From assembly GCF_001411555.2 (NCBI RefSeq), contig NC_049909.1:2217875-2281874 (forward strand): DNA of 64,000 nt, read 5' to 3'. The stretch's first letter is position 1; each line of letters starts with the position of its first letter. The stretch is from Juglans regia. Lineage: Eukaryota > Streptophyta > Magnoliopsida > Fagales > Juglandaceae. Below, in pieces: positions 1-11,254 of this stretch. A model generated the notes under the pieces. The model did not search any database and was not told the DNA's origin. It saw nothing but the letters and a program-made list of their open reading frames with translations. Position numbers and translations under genes: made by a program.

Positions 1-1400
1 TTGTCAGGAAATGAAATTCCTGAGAGCTTGTCAATCTCTCTTGGTGTATCGTCCTCTTCTTCAACTTTATTTTTGCTTTGGCCATTATTTTCAGCTGTAG
101 GGTGGAATTGGTTTCCTTTGATGGTGATCTCTCAATTTCTCTTCCACTCCTAAGTGTGATGGCCTTGTATTGCTCATTTGGATTCATTTCTATGTTGCTA
201 GGAAAAGTTCCTCTTTGTTGGGAATTGATGGTCTTGGCTAGTTGCCCAATTTGCACTTCAAGATTCTTGATAGTGGCTCCCATGTTGCTACAATGAGTCT
301 CAATGTTGTCCAACCGTGAATCAGTCTTTTTAAACCTTACATTTGTCTCCTGAACAAAGGAAACCATGGCATCCTCAAGTGATATCTTCTTTTCGCTTGA
401 TTGACTATCAAATCCTGGAGGAGGTTGAGGTTGCAACACATTCTTTGTATTTCTATAAGACAAATTCTCATGATTTTGAAGCCCTGGATAGTAATAATTT
501 GGCATAGGATTACCACAATAGTTGTAGTTCCAATTGTTGATGTATTGTACTTGTTCTTGACTCTCTTCATTACTCGGAATTGTCATACTTGTAGCTGCAA
601 CATATTCTGCACTTTGTGTTATCCTTTAGGTTGTCAAAACTGAAATCAAATGGGATAGAGTAGCAACTTGAGCTGGAAGAGCTGCTAACGGCTCCAATTC
701 ATGAATCCCAGCAACTTTCTTAGCCATGGTTCTTTCAGTTGGCCATTGATAGTTATTTGATGCCATTTCTTCCAAAAGATAGTAGTACCCTCAACTGTCT
801 TTGACATCAAAGTTCCACTAGCAGCAACATCAACTATGGTTCGAGTTTGCCCATTTAACCCATTGTAGAACATCTGAACTTGCAACCAATTCGGCAATCC
901 GTGTTGAGGGCAGCATCGAATCAAATCTTTATACATTTACCATGCTTCATAGAGTGACTCGAAATCATTTTGCTTGAATTAACCAATCTCACTTCTGAGT
1001 TGGGTTGTTTTTGCTGGTGGGAAGAATTTAGCAAGAAAATTTTCAGCCATACCCTGCCAACTAGTGATGCTTCCTGGTTGTAGAGATTGTAACCAACCTC
1101 TTGCCTTATGCCTCAAAGAAAAAGGAAATGATCTCAATCTAATGGTGTCTTCAGTAACACTATTAATCTTTACTGTGTCACAAATCTCCAAGAACATCTC
1201 CAAATGAATATTGGGATCATCAAGTGGCGATCCACTAAATTGGGCTTGTTGTACCATGCTGATTAAGGTTGGCTTGAGCTCAAAATTATTGACATTAATG
1301 GTCTGAAGTCTTTCGATCTCTAGATCAAAATGAGTAATGTTACAAATTCTAGCACGGCACATCCAACATAAAAAATAGACCCAAATGAAAATAAAATAAA
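1..1400 (-). pseudogene. Degraded Gag of a Ty3/gypsy element (element 1)
   Basis: Read on the minus strand, this is the Gag region of a non-chromovirus gypsy element; Gag would form the particle. Family-typical pieces appear in order: FELKP, then PLDDPNIHLEMFLEICDT, FPFSLRHKARGWLQSL and FLAKFFPP (about 1290-980), then HGLPNWLQVQMFYNGL (about 910-840), then IKNLEVQIGQLAK and YKAITLRSGREI (about 280-130). They lie in different frames with stops between them, so the gene is dead. The true N-terminus is unclear because the frame upstream of about 1330 does not look like Gag. Protease and polymerase would lie beyond the left edge of the window. The pieces resemble plant Athila/Tat-type Gag, known from family memory, not from a search. 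Confidence 0.85.
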
Positions 1401-1460
1401 ATTCTAAATTAAAATCAAGATTACTTTGTATCAATATTGACAAAAATAAGAAGAAATGAA

Positions 1461-1478
1461 TCCCCGACAACAGTGCCA
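1461..1478 (-). other. Primer-binding site, tRNA-Asp type, decayed
   Basis: On the minus strand these 18 bases read TGGCACTGTTGTCGGGGA. The usual tRNA-Asp-complementary site of Athila/Tat elements is TGGCGCCGTTGCCGGGGA. All three differences are transitions of the kind left by deamination of methylated cytosine. The site lies between the LTR and Gag, where minus-strand DNA priming would start. Confidence 0.75.
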
Positions 1479-1484
1479 GAAACA

Positions 1485-2890
1485 TGAGCGGTGCAAAACT
1501 TCAAGTGCACAGTATCGTAGTTTTATAGTAAAGTGATGAGAAGAGTATCGTCCTCAGGAATTGGTAACTTACTTTTGACAAATACCGAAATTATACTAAT
1601 CTCGACTTTATTTAAAAAAGTCACTAAGATTTTTGTAATTGCAAATTAAAATAAAATTAATTCAAAGAAAATACTCAACGGAAAATAAAGATATTGTTCG
1701 AAGATCAAATCAATGAGAAATAAAACTTCTAGGAAATCGATTTCACCTAATTCCTTAGTATGCTTTACTAATCTAACTAATTGAATTTAATTCTCTGTTT
1801 GTTAGTAAATCTCTACAAACTTCCAAAAGCCTCTTTCGACAGTCAATTGGAAATTATTCATATTCATCATTTTACACAAGAGTATGCAAATTAATAAAGC
1901 AAGAAAGCAGTAAAACCAATTATTTTAATATTACATAGGTTCATGTAAGTCTTTCGATCTCTATATTTACCTATGCCAAAATATCCAAGATCTATCCTAT
2001 AATTCCCTCTTTCGACAACAAATCACAAGATTAAAATAATCTAATTAATGGTCAGTTAATTAGAAGCAATAAACTCAGAATAAATAAGACAAACATAGAA
2101 CATAATTACTTTAAATTAGAATAGAAAAATAAGCATAGTTCAGAACTAGATTATATTCTTTGTTTAGAATAAAGAGAATTTAACTCATGTTAAAAATTAA
2201 ATTTAATATAAACGAATTTATCATAATTTTTCTGAGAGAATAAAAGAATATTGAAAATACTCCTCGCAAGCCCAGCCTCTCAGTCGCAAGTCGCAGCGTT
2301 CGTCCAATCTTTTTCTTCCTCTCTGTTTATTTCTTTTGAAAAGTAAAAAATTCCATTCAATCCCCTTCTCCGCGCGTCTTCCAGCTTTTTCATCTTTTTT
2401 TTTTCTTGTGAAAAGTCAACTTCAAACTCCAATTGCACCCGCGCTCCAACTCCCCGTCCGTCCACTTGCTATTCAGCTCCGTATCGCACGCGTTCCAGCT
2501 CCTCGTCCCGCACGTCTGCGCAACAAATCCCGCATAACTCGTTCATTTCTTCAGCTGCCTTCCTTCCGTTTCGTGCGTCTTCTATACTAATTGGCCCGTA
2601 TTTAATTCCAGCTTATAAAGCCAAGTCAAACTGCAGCTTTGCATATGCAAAAAAGGTCCCTTACGTAAAACTCTCTCTTGGCTTTTATTTTTCAAAGTGT
2701 CTAATTCTTCATTAAATGAAAGAGTCACCAGACAATGGGATGCCCAAACTAAAATCTTTCATTTTCTTCAAATCTAAAATAAAATTTAAATAACAACAAT
2801 GAAGACAAAAATTAATAAAAATAAAAAAATTTATACTAAAATTAAAGTTAAGAAGTGATCATAAAATATTCTAAATTATGCAAGTCATCA
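1485..2890 (-). mobile_element. 5' LTR of gypsy element 1
   Basis: This is non-coding sequence between the primer-binding site and the start of the CACTA-like repeat. It starts TGAGCGG and ends GTCATCA on the plus strand, so it has the TG...CA ends of an LTR, with U3 on the right because the element reads leftward. It contains the phrase AGTATCGTCCTCAGGAATTG, common in LTRs of this group. The right boundary is inferred from where homology with the CACTA copy at 22.6 kb begins. The partner LTR is outside the window, so neither the exact boundary nor a target duplication can be tested. Confidence 0.6.
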
Positions 2891-3033
2891 ATTTTATATA
2901 TACTATATAGTATATATACTATAATATACTACATATATTATAATATAATATTAGATATAATATGCTATATGTTATAGTACACATTATAATATATAACATA
3001 TATTAATAATATAATATATTATAGTCAATATTT

Positions 3034-3840
3034 TTGAAAATCAATCGACAAACGTTTGAAAGTACTAAGAATTACGTTCAAACGTTTCGTGTATATAAGC
3101 CCAAAACCGAACGGCAAAATGTCATTTTCACTGTTTTGTACTCATTCCGTTTGCATGCCGCCACTCCTCAGTCACTACCACCGTCAAACACCGCCACGAC
3201 CGTGATTAAAAGGTAGGCATCCATCTTTTAACCTTTAACATGTATTTTATTTGAGATTTGGGTTTAGTTTTATTTAAAATGGGCCAACCCCATTTTCTGG
3301 CCACCACGGGTTGCCATTGACCAAATAGTCACTGTAGAAAAGTTTTTTTCAAATGTATACTTCATTTCTATGGTGGCATTTTCGGATTTAGAACCTTGTA
3401 ATTGATTTGCGAGATTTCAATAATGGCTAAGTCAACATAGTCATTTTGTATCGTAACGTTGTTTCACCAAGACGTTCGAACATACAAAGTTTCAATTACA
3501 TAGCCGTTCGAACATATATTCTTTTACATTCGGACGTTACTTTTCATAACATTTTCGTCCAAATGTTTAATTATAACGTCCGAACGAATTACTTTTTAAA
3601 TTTATTTATGCTTCAATGTTCAGACGTGTATCTTTTACGTTTGCACGTAAAATCCATACATTCGAACGTATAATATAAATATCTGAACGTACTTCATTTA
3701 AATTTATTTACTACGTACGTTCGAACCTGTATGTTATACTTTCGCACGTATATGTTTTAAGTGCGTAAAGGATACACGTCCGAACATTTTATCTGAACGT
3801 TCGACCATTTGTTTTACTATGTTCGAACGTTAATGCAAAC
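3034..3840. repeat. TTCGAA palindrome array, left end of CACTA copy A
   Basis: Many degenerate copies of a 12-bp palindrome, consensus ACGTTCGAACGT, lie at irregular spacing of about 20-90 bp. Examples are the runs near 3475, 3505, 3525, 3575, 3615, 3660 and 3825. Deviations are mostly C-to-T or G-to-A at the CpG positions. Arrays of short motifs near both ends are typical of CACTA (En/Spm) elements, where the transposon's own DNA-binding protein attaches. That role is inference here. Confidence 0.7.
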
Positions 3841-3908
3841 TAGCTTAAAATTAACACGAAAAATGCATCAATGTAAATAATTTTTTTTTCCTTTTTTATT
3901 TTCAGGAT

Positions 3909-4495
3909 ATGGCTCATCCTTTGAATACCAGGAAATGAGGGAGGGAATGAGCCACTCAGGACACTACTCGTATCGGGGCTCGTACTGTTATGGTGGAGCG
4001 AGAGGTCCTGATCAATGAGTTCGACGAACTCAAATGGTAGAAGATGAACCTCAGAGATGTCTTCGTCAATAGAGGCTGGAGAAATATCTAAACACTGAGG
4101 GGGAAGGTATACCCCTCAATGGTTTAAGAGTTCTATATGAGGATGTGTGACATGCCTCAAGACGCATCCTCTCATACAGTGATTGTACGCAGTGTTTCCA
4201 TCGAGATTTCACGGGATGTCATCACCGAGCACCTCGGGATTCGTCGAGGAGTTGAGACATAGACTACAGTTGACTCTCTAGGCATGGTTTGCACATCTAC
4301 ATCGGCACATGGCACACCCGGTGAGGATGTAGGCATTTCTGCATCATCTACTAGACGATTTGAGCTAGTATCAGCCAGAGATGCAGACCGGTTAGAGGCC
4401 GAGGATACTAGCCACGAGGCTCGGGATGATTATTGAGATGAGAATTTCTACATCCTCACCGGGAGAGACTACACGCAGATCGATAGAAAGAATGT
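3909..4495 (+). pseudogene. Plant transposon protein (PF20167-like) relic, first part, copy A
   Basis: The plus strand encodes a decayed protein that continues at 12471 after the inserted retroelement. Its order matches proteins annotated as putative plant transposon protein: a start MAHPL, a segment VLINEFDEL, a segment like FYMRMCDMPQDASSHTV, then a stretch corresponding to the VRSVSIEISRDVITEHLGIR region. Stops and frameshifts interrupt it, for example after ISKH at about 4090. The best-preserved counterpart is in copy B at 23589-24480. The family name is from recollection of conserved patterns. The protein's biochemical role is not known to me. Confidence 0.5.
4491..4495. repeat. Target-site duplication, left, of the Athila/Tat-type element
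   Basis: AATGT here and AATGC at 12466-12470 flank the element. Uninterrupted copy B reads AATGCC at the same place, so the original site was AATGC and the left copy has one C-to-T change. Confidence 0.85.
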
Positions 4496-6202
4496 TGATG
4501 GGCTTCTAAATCTGTCTTCCAAGCGCAGAAGCTATCAAAGTAGTACATAGATGAGTTCCATGGTCATTTCCACAGGGACAATAATATTCATGCTGAGCAA
4601 ACATATAATGAAGTGTATTTTGTGTATGGAGCTTGTTTGTGAAAGGGCTATTTATGCAACCAAGAGTAGAAACAAGAAAAGTATATTTATGTACTGATTT
4701 GAAGGGTATTAATGAAGTATGGTTTGGGTCTTTTCTCTATTTTTTTGAACAATTTTCTGAATGCTGGTTTGGGTCTTTTCTTTGTTTTTTTGAATAATTT
4801 TCTGAATGCTTGTAGATTTAAAAGAAATGGAAACAAAAAGAAATGAGAAAAGAAATTGAATGCTAGAGAAAAGGGTGCAGGAAATGTAGAGATTGCAGTA
4901 ATATCAAAACAAGTGACACAAAATGTCAAACACTTGGGCTACAAGAATGTTTCCTCCTTTACCAAACTCTGATTAAGAGGTCTAACTCTATAACTCAATT
5001 GTCAATCTTGTCTAAGTATTAACAATCGGAAAATGAAGATTTAAAACCAGATTCCAAGTCTAAAGTATCTATAGAGTGCAAATAAATTTACTATGAATAC
5101 TAACCATGAAAAACCTTGAAAATATTACCAAGTTTCTGTTGTGCCTTACGTCAACAGTAGAACAAGAACAAGAGTTTCTGGTTTTGACTTGTCTCAACAA
5201 AATCAACTTGCAAAACTATAAAATGGATTTTTATCATTTCAGAATCGCTCTAATAAGTAGTTTAGTGCAAGAGAATCTATATCTTGTAGCTGAAGCTGTA
5301 AACTTAGCCTAACATCATTCTCTAAAGAAAATAGAAATTAAAACAAGTAAACTCAAACTCATAGAAGGGTGCTCTGTGCATAACGAAACTGCTGAAGAAA
5401 AATCCAGAATCTCTACCACTGAGAAAATAAATTCCCCTCCCAAAACCATGGTCTCAAGCTGAAAATCCCCTAAAAGAAAAAGCGAAAAATAACGAAGTGG
5501 AGAGAGGTGAAAAAACAAAAACTAAAATTGCGGAAAAAAAGAGAGCCAGCCGCACGGAAAAATGCTTTCCTTTTATACTCTCTCTGTGCCTCTGTTCTAG
5601 CTGTGTTTCATGTTTCCAGCCCAGCGTTTTACGTCGTTCTAGGTCCTGCATTGCATGTCTCCAATCCTGCATTTCATGGTCTACGTTCTGCATCTCTAGC
5701 CCCACCGCCCGTGTGCTGCTCTACACCAGCATCGTGCGTACGTTTTCTCCCTTTCCTGCAGTGCGCGTCTTCCACTAAATGGTGGCCACGATCCTGCTTT
5801 GCGTTCCACTCCCACGTCCCACTCCAAAACTTCATCCCTCTTTGTTTTCTTTTTCATTGTTTTGCTTCAGATCCATAGCCCCTTAGCTACATGAGTCTGC
5901 TGTCCAGTGCATTACTTTGGGTGCCGCCGTACTTGTTGGGTATTTCTAAAATTACCCATGTGCTTTAACATTTTTTCCCATAATGCCCTGCAACATATAA
6001 GTAAGATATGAGAGGAGTAAAAGTTGGGGTATTAATTTTGATGTGAACCAGCTGCATAAATCTTTTTAAGAGCAAAATATCATGATTTTAACATTGAGTC
6101 AAGTACTAAAAACTACTATATAATTAAGTGCTTAATTCATTTTTTGGTTAAATAATTCATTCACTTTAACAGCTTAATCATGTAGTTTTTGACACTTTAT
6201 CA
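4496..6202 (-). repeat. 3' LTR of gypsy element 2 (complete)
   Basis: It begins TGATGGGC and ends TTTATCA on the plus strand, 1,707 bp. From about 4876 onward it aligns with 11205-12465, including shared blocks near 5106-5330, 5500-5700 and 5930-6200. The first ~380 bp have no partner in the right LTR. They include TTTCCACAGGGACAATA, a phrase usual near the primer-binding-site end of such LTRs. Short ORFs inside it are not genes. Confidence 0.85.
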
Positions 6203-6210
6203 CACCCCCC
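6203..6210 (-). other. Polypurine tract of gypsy element 2
   Basis: On the minus strand GGGGGGTG directly precedes the LTR start TGATAAAGTG. This is the expected place for plus-strand DNA priming, and it fixes the element's orientation and the inner end of the 3' LTR. Confidence 0.8.
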
Positions 6211-7020
6211 AATGAGCTTTTTGCTTGTCTCTGACAAATAATGCGATAAAAATATTGAAGGATCTAAGAGTGAGCCACTAAACTCAAAAATCTCTACAAA
6301 AGAACAATCGTATTGAAATCCCGTGTATTAGAATGTAGTCAAGTCAAGTTTTAGCTCAACACAAAAGCTTATAAAATTCTCAATTGCTTAAACAAGGGAA
6401 ATGTACTTAAGCTGAAGATCTTTGAGTGCATCAGGTGTGTAAACAGATTTCCATTTGTTTGTTTCAAGATTTTTCACAATAATTTCAGCCTAACAACTTT
6501 TTCAAGAAAAACCAAATGGTCTTCATTCCAATTCAAAACCATTACATTGGCGGCTTTCACGCTATCACACTTTGAAAGACCTTTTTTTTTTTTTAACAGA
6601 TCTCGATGATAGGCAACCTTTTCCAATGTACTTGTATCGTTTTTTTTTATCACACTTGTCTTAGGCCATTAAGATATGGGTCATTGTAGTTCTTGCTATT
6701 TTTTTAGAAGAAACCACTGGTTGTGATCAAACAAACAACAAAAAGTATCTACTTGTGTCAATTAAAGTCATCAATCAATAACTTTGAAATAAATTTCTAA
6801 AGTTTGAGTTGCTAAGACTTATCATAAGGTCTAGTGTTGAACTTAAACTTAAACCAATGGAAATTAATGTAGCCCAAGACTGCAACTATCTGATCTTAAG
6901 TAGAGAAGTGTGAAAATAGTAACTTGGCAGCAACAAAAAATTCAGACCCCACAATTATAAATCCTGAGAGACTAATGGTAAAAGACTCTCCTTTCCCACT
7001 AACTAAAAATGGGCAGTGTC
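6211..7020 (-). other. 3' non-coding part of gypsy element 2
   Basis: I see no protein similarity between the integrase C-terminus and the polypurine tract. This stretch is AT-rich sequence with several T-runs and no recognisable env-like ORF. The hydrophobic minus-strand tail at about 7260-7022 is low-complexity (F/S/L-rich) and I do not treat it as a protein. Confidence 0.5.
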
Positions 7021-7264
7021 CTCACTGCAAACTAGGAGTAAAATAAGGAATGAAAGAAAATAGGGCCGAAGGAAAATACCTGAGATGGCTGAAGGGATCA
7101 TGAATGTAAAAATGAAACCAAAAATAAAATAAACAGTGATGAACTAGAAAAGATATACTGAAGAAAAAGAACAAAAAAAAAAAAAAGAACAAAAACATAG
7201 ACGTGAAACAAATAAAAGCAGAAAAAGAAAAGAAAAAATTAAAGCAAAACAAAAATGAGCCAAG

Positions 7265-8611
7265 ATCATGAGAATAAGTGGAATCTTCCAAAGGAATGGA
7301 AGTATCCTTATGTGAAAGTTTTGCCAAAAAATGTTTAAGTCGTTGGCCATTGACTTTGAAAGTATTTCCATTTTGAGGATTAGTAATCTCAATAATTCCA
7401 TATGGAAACATAGCCTTAACTACATAAGGACCACTCCACCTTGATCTTAATTTGTCTGGAAATAGATGGAGGCGAGAATTGTAAAGTAAGACTTGTTCAT
7501 TGGGTTCAAAATTCTTTCTATGGATGTGCTTGTCATGTAACACCTCCATGCGCTCCTTTGACAATTTAGAATTGTCATATGCATCTCGCCTAAATTCATC
7601 CAATTCTGAAATCTGAATTTCCTCACAAAGCCAGCATGGTCAATGGAAAAATTGAATTGTTTAACAACCCAGTATGCCTTATGTTCAAGCTCAACGGGAA
7701 GATGACATGCTTTTCCATATACCAAGCGATAGGGGGACATGTTAAGAGAGGTTTTAAAAGCTATCCTATAAGCCCAAAATGCATCAGTTAGCCTTAAAGA
7801 CCAATCTTTTTTGTTAGGGTTAATTGTTATTTCTAAGATGTGCTTAAGTTCCTTATTAGCTAATTCAGCTTGCCCATTCATTTGAGGGTGATATGGATTG
7901 GAAACCTTATGGCGTATACCATATTTTTTCATGAGGGCAGCAAATGGTTTGTTGCAAAAATGTTTTCTTTCAAGAACTTAAGCACAACCTTATGGTCATT
8001 TGTTTTACATGGGATGGCTTCAACCCACTTGGAAATATAATCAACAGTCACGAGGATATACAAATAATCAAAAGACGATGGAAATGGCCCCATAAAATCA
8101 ATCCCCCATCAATAAAAAATCTCAACGACCAAAATGGGTTGTAAAGGCATCATGTTTCTCTTAGTGACTATGCCTAGTTTTTGACATGGTTTACAAATTT
8201 TGCAAAAATTATACGCATCCTTAAACATATGGGGCCAATAAATCCACTTCGTAAAATTTTTGCAACGGTTTTATGTGCAGAAAAGTATCCCCCACAAGCC
8301 TCATTATGACAAAAAGAAAAAACAGCTTGTATTTCATGATCAGGCACAGATTTCCTTAAGATTTTGTCATAGCAATATTTAAACAAGTAAAGATCATCGT
8401 AGAAGAATGGCTTTACCTCATGCTTGAGTTTTCGTATGTCTTGAGTACTCCAATGGGGTGGAGTTTGTCCTGTTACCAAAAAATTAACTATGTCAGCAAA
8501 CCAAGGTAAATTTTCAACTGACATTAATTGTTCATCAGGAAATGAGTCAAGGATAGAGACAATGTACTCATTTTCAGCAACTGTAAGCCGAGACAAGTGG
8601 GTTTTCTGCAC
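7265..8611 (-). pseudogene. Integrase of gypsy element 2 (broken)
   Basis: In order on the minus strand: the zinc-binding region (FSFCHNEACGGYFSAHKTVAKIL, about 8330-8250), the first core strand ([18 protein letters not shown] region, about 8110-8050), then YHPQMNGQAELANKELKHIL (about 7900-7830) with the catalytic Glu, FWAYRIAFKTSLNMSPYRLV, and the C-terminal RSRWSGPYVVKAMFPYG with FKVNGQRLKHF. Between about 7940 and 7960 the sequence jumps from KENIF to the NKPFAALM equivalent. The short piece holding the second catalytic Asp is therefore deleted. Together with frameshifts this makes strand transfer impossible. Confidence 0.85.
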
Positions 8612-10033
8612 CTTTCTTGTCTTTGATGATAAGGTCGAATTCTTGGAGAAGAAGGATCCATCGGATTAAACGTGATTTAACATCCTTTTTCAACAATAAG
8701 TACTTTAACGCTGCATGATCGGTGAAAACAACCACAGGAGAACCAATAATATAAGTTCGAAACTTGTCTAATGCAAAAACTACAGCAAGCAATTCCTTTT
8801 CTGTGGTAGAATAATTTCTCTGGGCTCCATTTAGAGTTCTACTTGCATAAGAAATGACATGTGGAAACTTATTTCTATGCTATCCAAGAACAGCTCTTAT
8901 GGCTACATCGCTAGCATCACACATTATCTCAAAAGGAATAGACCAAACAGAGGGTTGCATGATAGGAGCCGTATTGAGCAAAATTTTCAGCTTATCAAAA
9001 GCATTTTGACAAGAAGTGGTCCATTCAAAAGCAACATTATGCATAAGTAACTCACACAAGGGCTTAGAGATAGAACTAAAATTTTGAATGAATCTCCTAT
9101 AAAACCCAGCATGCCCAAGAAATGATTTGATTTCTTTTACTGTTTTGGGTATAGGGAGCTTGGAGATATGCTTGATCTTAACTTTATCAACCTCAATACC
9201 TCGTGATGAGACTATGTGACCAAGAACTATGCCTTGTTGAGCCATGAAATGATATTTTTCTCAATTGAGAAGCAAATGCTTCTCTTCATACTTGGCTAAA
9301 ACAACTTGGAAGTTGGTCAAACATGCATCAAAAGAACTACCAAATACTGAAAAATAATCCATGAATATTTCCAAATAATTTTCAGTCATGTCACTGAAAA
9401 TACTAAGCATACATCTTTGGAAAGTAGCTGGTGCATTACATAGTCTAAAAGACATTCTTTTAAATGCAAAAGTTCCAAACGGGTAGGTAAAAGTTGTTTT
9501 CTCTTGATCTTTAGGTGCTATTTCTATTTGGTAAAAATTAGAAAATCTATCAAGAAAGCAATAGAAATCATTGCCAGCAACTTTTTCTAACACTTGATCG
9601 AGAAATGGCAAAGGGAAATGATCTTTCCTAGTGGCGGCATTCAACTGTCTATAATCTATATACATTCGCAAACCAATAGAAATCTTAGTAGGAATCAGTT
9701 CATTTTTCTCATTTTTCACAATAGTAAGCCCATATTTTTTTGGAATTACATGAATGAGACTTGCCCACTTGCTGTCCGCAATAGGTAGATAATTCCCACA
9801 TCAAGTAGTTTCAAAACCTCTATTGTTACTACCTCTTTCATGGTAGGATTTAGTTTCCTTTGCATCCCCCTAGAGATTTTAACATTTTTTTCTAAATAAA
9901 TCCTATAAGTGCACATAAGAGGATTTATACATTTTCTATCTGCGATTGTCCATCCAATAGCACCTTTGTGCTGCCTTATGACTTTCATTAGTCTCCCTTC
10001 TTGGTCATGAGTGAGTTGGGCTGAAATCATCAT
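8574..10033 (-). pseudogene. Reverse transcriptase and RNase H of gypsy element 2 (broken)
   Basis: The RT starts in HKGAIGWTIADRKCINP (about 9960-9900) and continues with RMYIDYRQLNAATRKDHFPL, FTYPFGTFAFKRMSF and LCNAPATFQRCMLSIFSD. The polymerase box, normally FMDDFSVFG, reads FMDYFSVFG at about 9360, so one of the two metal-binding aspartates is lost. LDRFSN replaces the usual LDGYSG. RNase H follows with FEIMCDASD (about 8930), the region around [19 protein letters not shown] and [11 protein letters not shown] (about 8720). Frame changes occur near 9250 and 8870. Both domains would act in the particle during cDNA synthesis. Confidence 0.9.
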
Positions 10034-10484
10034 TGGAAAGTGCTGTCCGAACCCAGAAATGCATATTTCAGGTCATTCGGCAATGTTTTCAGCTCTAATG
10101 TAGGGATTTCATTTGCTGAAGGCTTCAAACTTGCTGTCAATGGTGGGAGCTGCTCAATTTTTTGCCTCTATTTAGTCTCAAATTTATTTTCTGCATTAAA
10201 AATAGGAGAAAATCAATGTGGTTGCCATCAGTGTTGAGATCACAAATATTTTCTAACTTAAACAGCAGGTCAGTGGGCTGGTATGCCGAATAAGCCTTTT
10301 CCTCAAGGATGATTTCGAGCAAATTTACTTCTTGAACATCTTCCAAGTCTTGAGGTTGCCTACAAATATTAAAAACGTTTAGTTCAAGGGTCATGTTCCC
10401 AAAACTCAGCTTTACAACACCACTCTTACAATTTATCAATGCATTTGAAGTAGCAAGAAAATGTCTCCTAAGAATCACATGTGC

Positions 10485-10865
10485 TTAAAAAGAAGATTTT
10501 GGTGTCAAGTGAACATCCAACACAACAAAATCTACGGGGTAAAAATATTTATCCACTTGAACTAAGACAAACTCAACAATCCCTCTTGGCATTTTAATTG
10601 ACCTGTCCGCTAGTTGTAAAATGATAGGAGTTGGTTTTAATTCCCCCAAACCAATCTGCTCATAAACATTATAAGGCAGTACATTCACACTTGAACCTAG
10701 ATCTAATAATGCTTTACCAATTTTTGAACTTCTTATAACACAAGCAATTGTTGGTGAACCGGGATCTTTATATTTTGGTGGGGTATTGCTCCGAATTATG
10801 GCACTGACCTGCTCAGTAAGAAAAGTTTTCTTTTGCACATTTAATTTCCTTTTAATAGTATACAA
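10485..10865 (-). pseudogene. Aspartic protease region of gypsy element 2
   Basis: The minus-strand reading has VSAIIRSNTPPKYKDPGSP, then KALLDLGSSVNVLPYNVYEQ, then LQLADRSIKMPRGIVEFV. This is the protease of Athila/Tat-type polyproteins, whose catalytic Asp sits in the LLDLGSS motif (about 10710). The frame is open for 126 codons and overlaps the Gag C-terminal frame by about 25 bases, so a frameshift separates the two. The stop at about 10485 lies just before the sequence that should lead toward RT. Confidence 0.8.
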
Positions 10866-11254
10866 TCTTTTAGAAACCTAGCATATGTAGGAATTTGTTG
10901 AATATCATCCAACAAAGGGATGTTAATCCTAACTTGCTTGAATATTTCTAAAATTTCATATTGGTGTTTGTTTTTGTGCAGAGGAGCCAATCTTTGCAGA
11001 AAATGAGTAGGTACAGGACATGAAATCTTTTCAGTTTCATTTTCAGTTTCACTTTGTTCAACCACACCATTTTCAGCCTCATTTTGTACAGGTTTAGAGA
11101 CCTTACCAGCCTTGTCTGAATCTTGAGCTGGAATGTTCACCACCCTACCATTTCTAAAAGTAGTGATTTCCTTCACTTGCCTTACATTCGAAGTAGAGAT
11201 TGCTGGAAATGTAGAGATTGTAGTAATATCAAAACAAGTGACACAAAATGTCAA
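10841..11254 (-). pseudogene. Chimeric ORF: LTR sequence fused to Gag C-terminus
   Basis: This 137-codon frame starts inside the right LTR (first ~16 codons, MTFCVTCFDITTISTFP). At about 11205 it crosses straight into the C-terminal part of Gag: SCPVPTHFLQRLAPLHKN, YEILEIFKQVRINIPLLDD and QQIPTYARFLKDC. The complete left LTR has the same first residues followed by unrelated sequence, so the fusion was made by a deletion. That deletion removed the inner LTR end, primer-binding site and Gag N-terminus. I see no evidence that the fusion is expressed. Confidence 0.8.

Larger units (their letters stand above)
2891..4495 (+). mobile_element. CACTA-like element copy A, left part
   Basis: This stretch aligns by eye with 22.57-24.18 kb (copy B). 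It has an AT-rich tract rich in TATA palindromes (2891-3030), then a dense array of TTCGAA-centred palindromes (3034-3840), then a broken plant-transposon-protein ORF (3909 onward). It stops at 4495, where the Athila/Tat-type element is inserted, and continues at 12466. The left terminus is not visible because gypsy element 1 abuts it at 2890. The CACTA assignment rests on the right end at 13613. Confidence 0.65.

Noticed and set aside
3034..3840. CRISPR-like array from the regularly recurring TTCGAA motif
   Set aside because: Motif copies are only about 12 bp and degenerate, the spacing is irregular, and the context is a plant transposon end, not a prokaryotic repeat-spacer array.
5454..5878. 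Overlapping ORFs rich in Ser, Cys and Phe (also 11581-12156)
   Set aside because: They are inside the two LTRs of the Athila/Tat-type element and have low-complexity composition.
7022..7260. Hydrophobic minus-strand tail after integrase as an env-like membrane protein
   Set aside because: The hydrophobicity comes from A-rich/T-rich low-complexity DNA (F/L/S runs), with no start, signal peptide or domain pattern.
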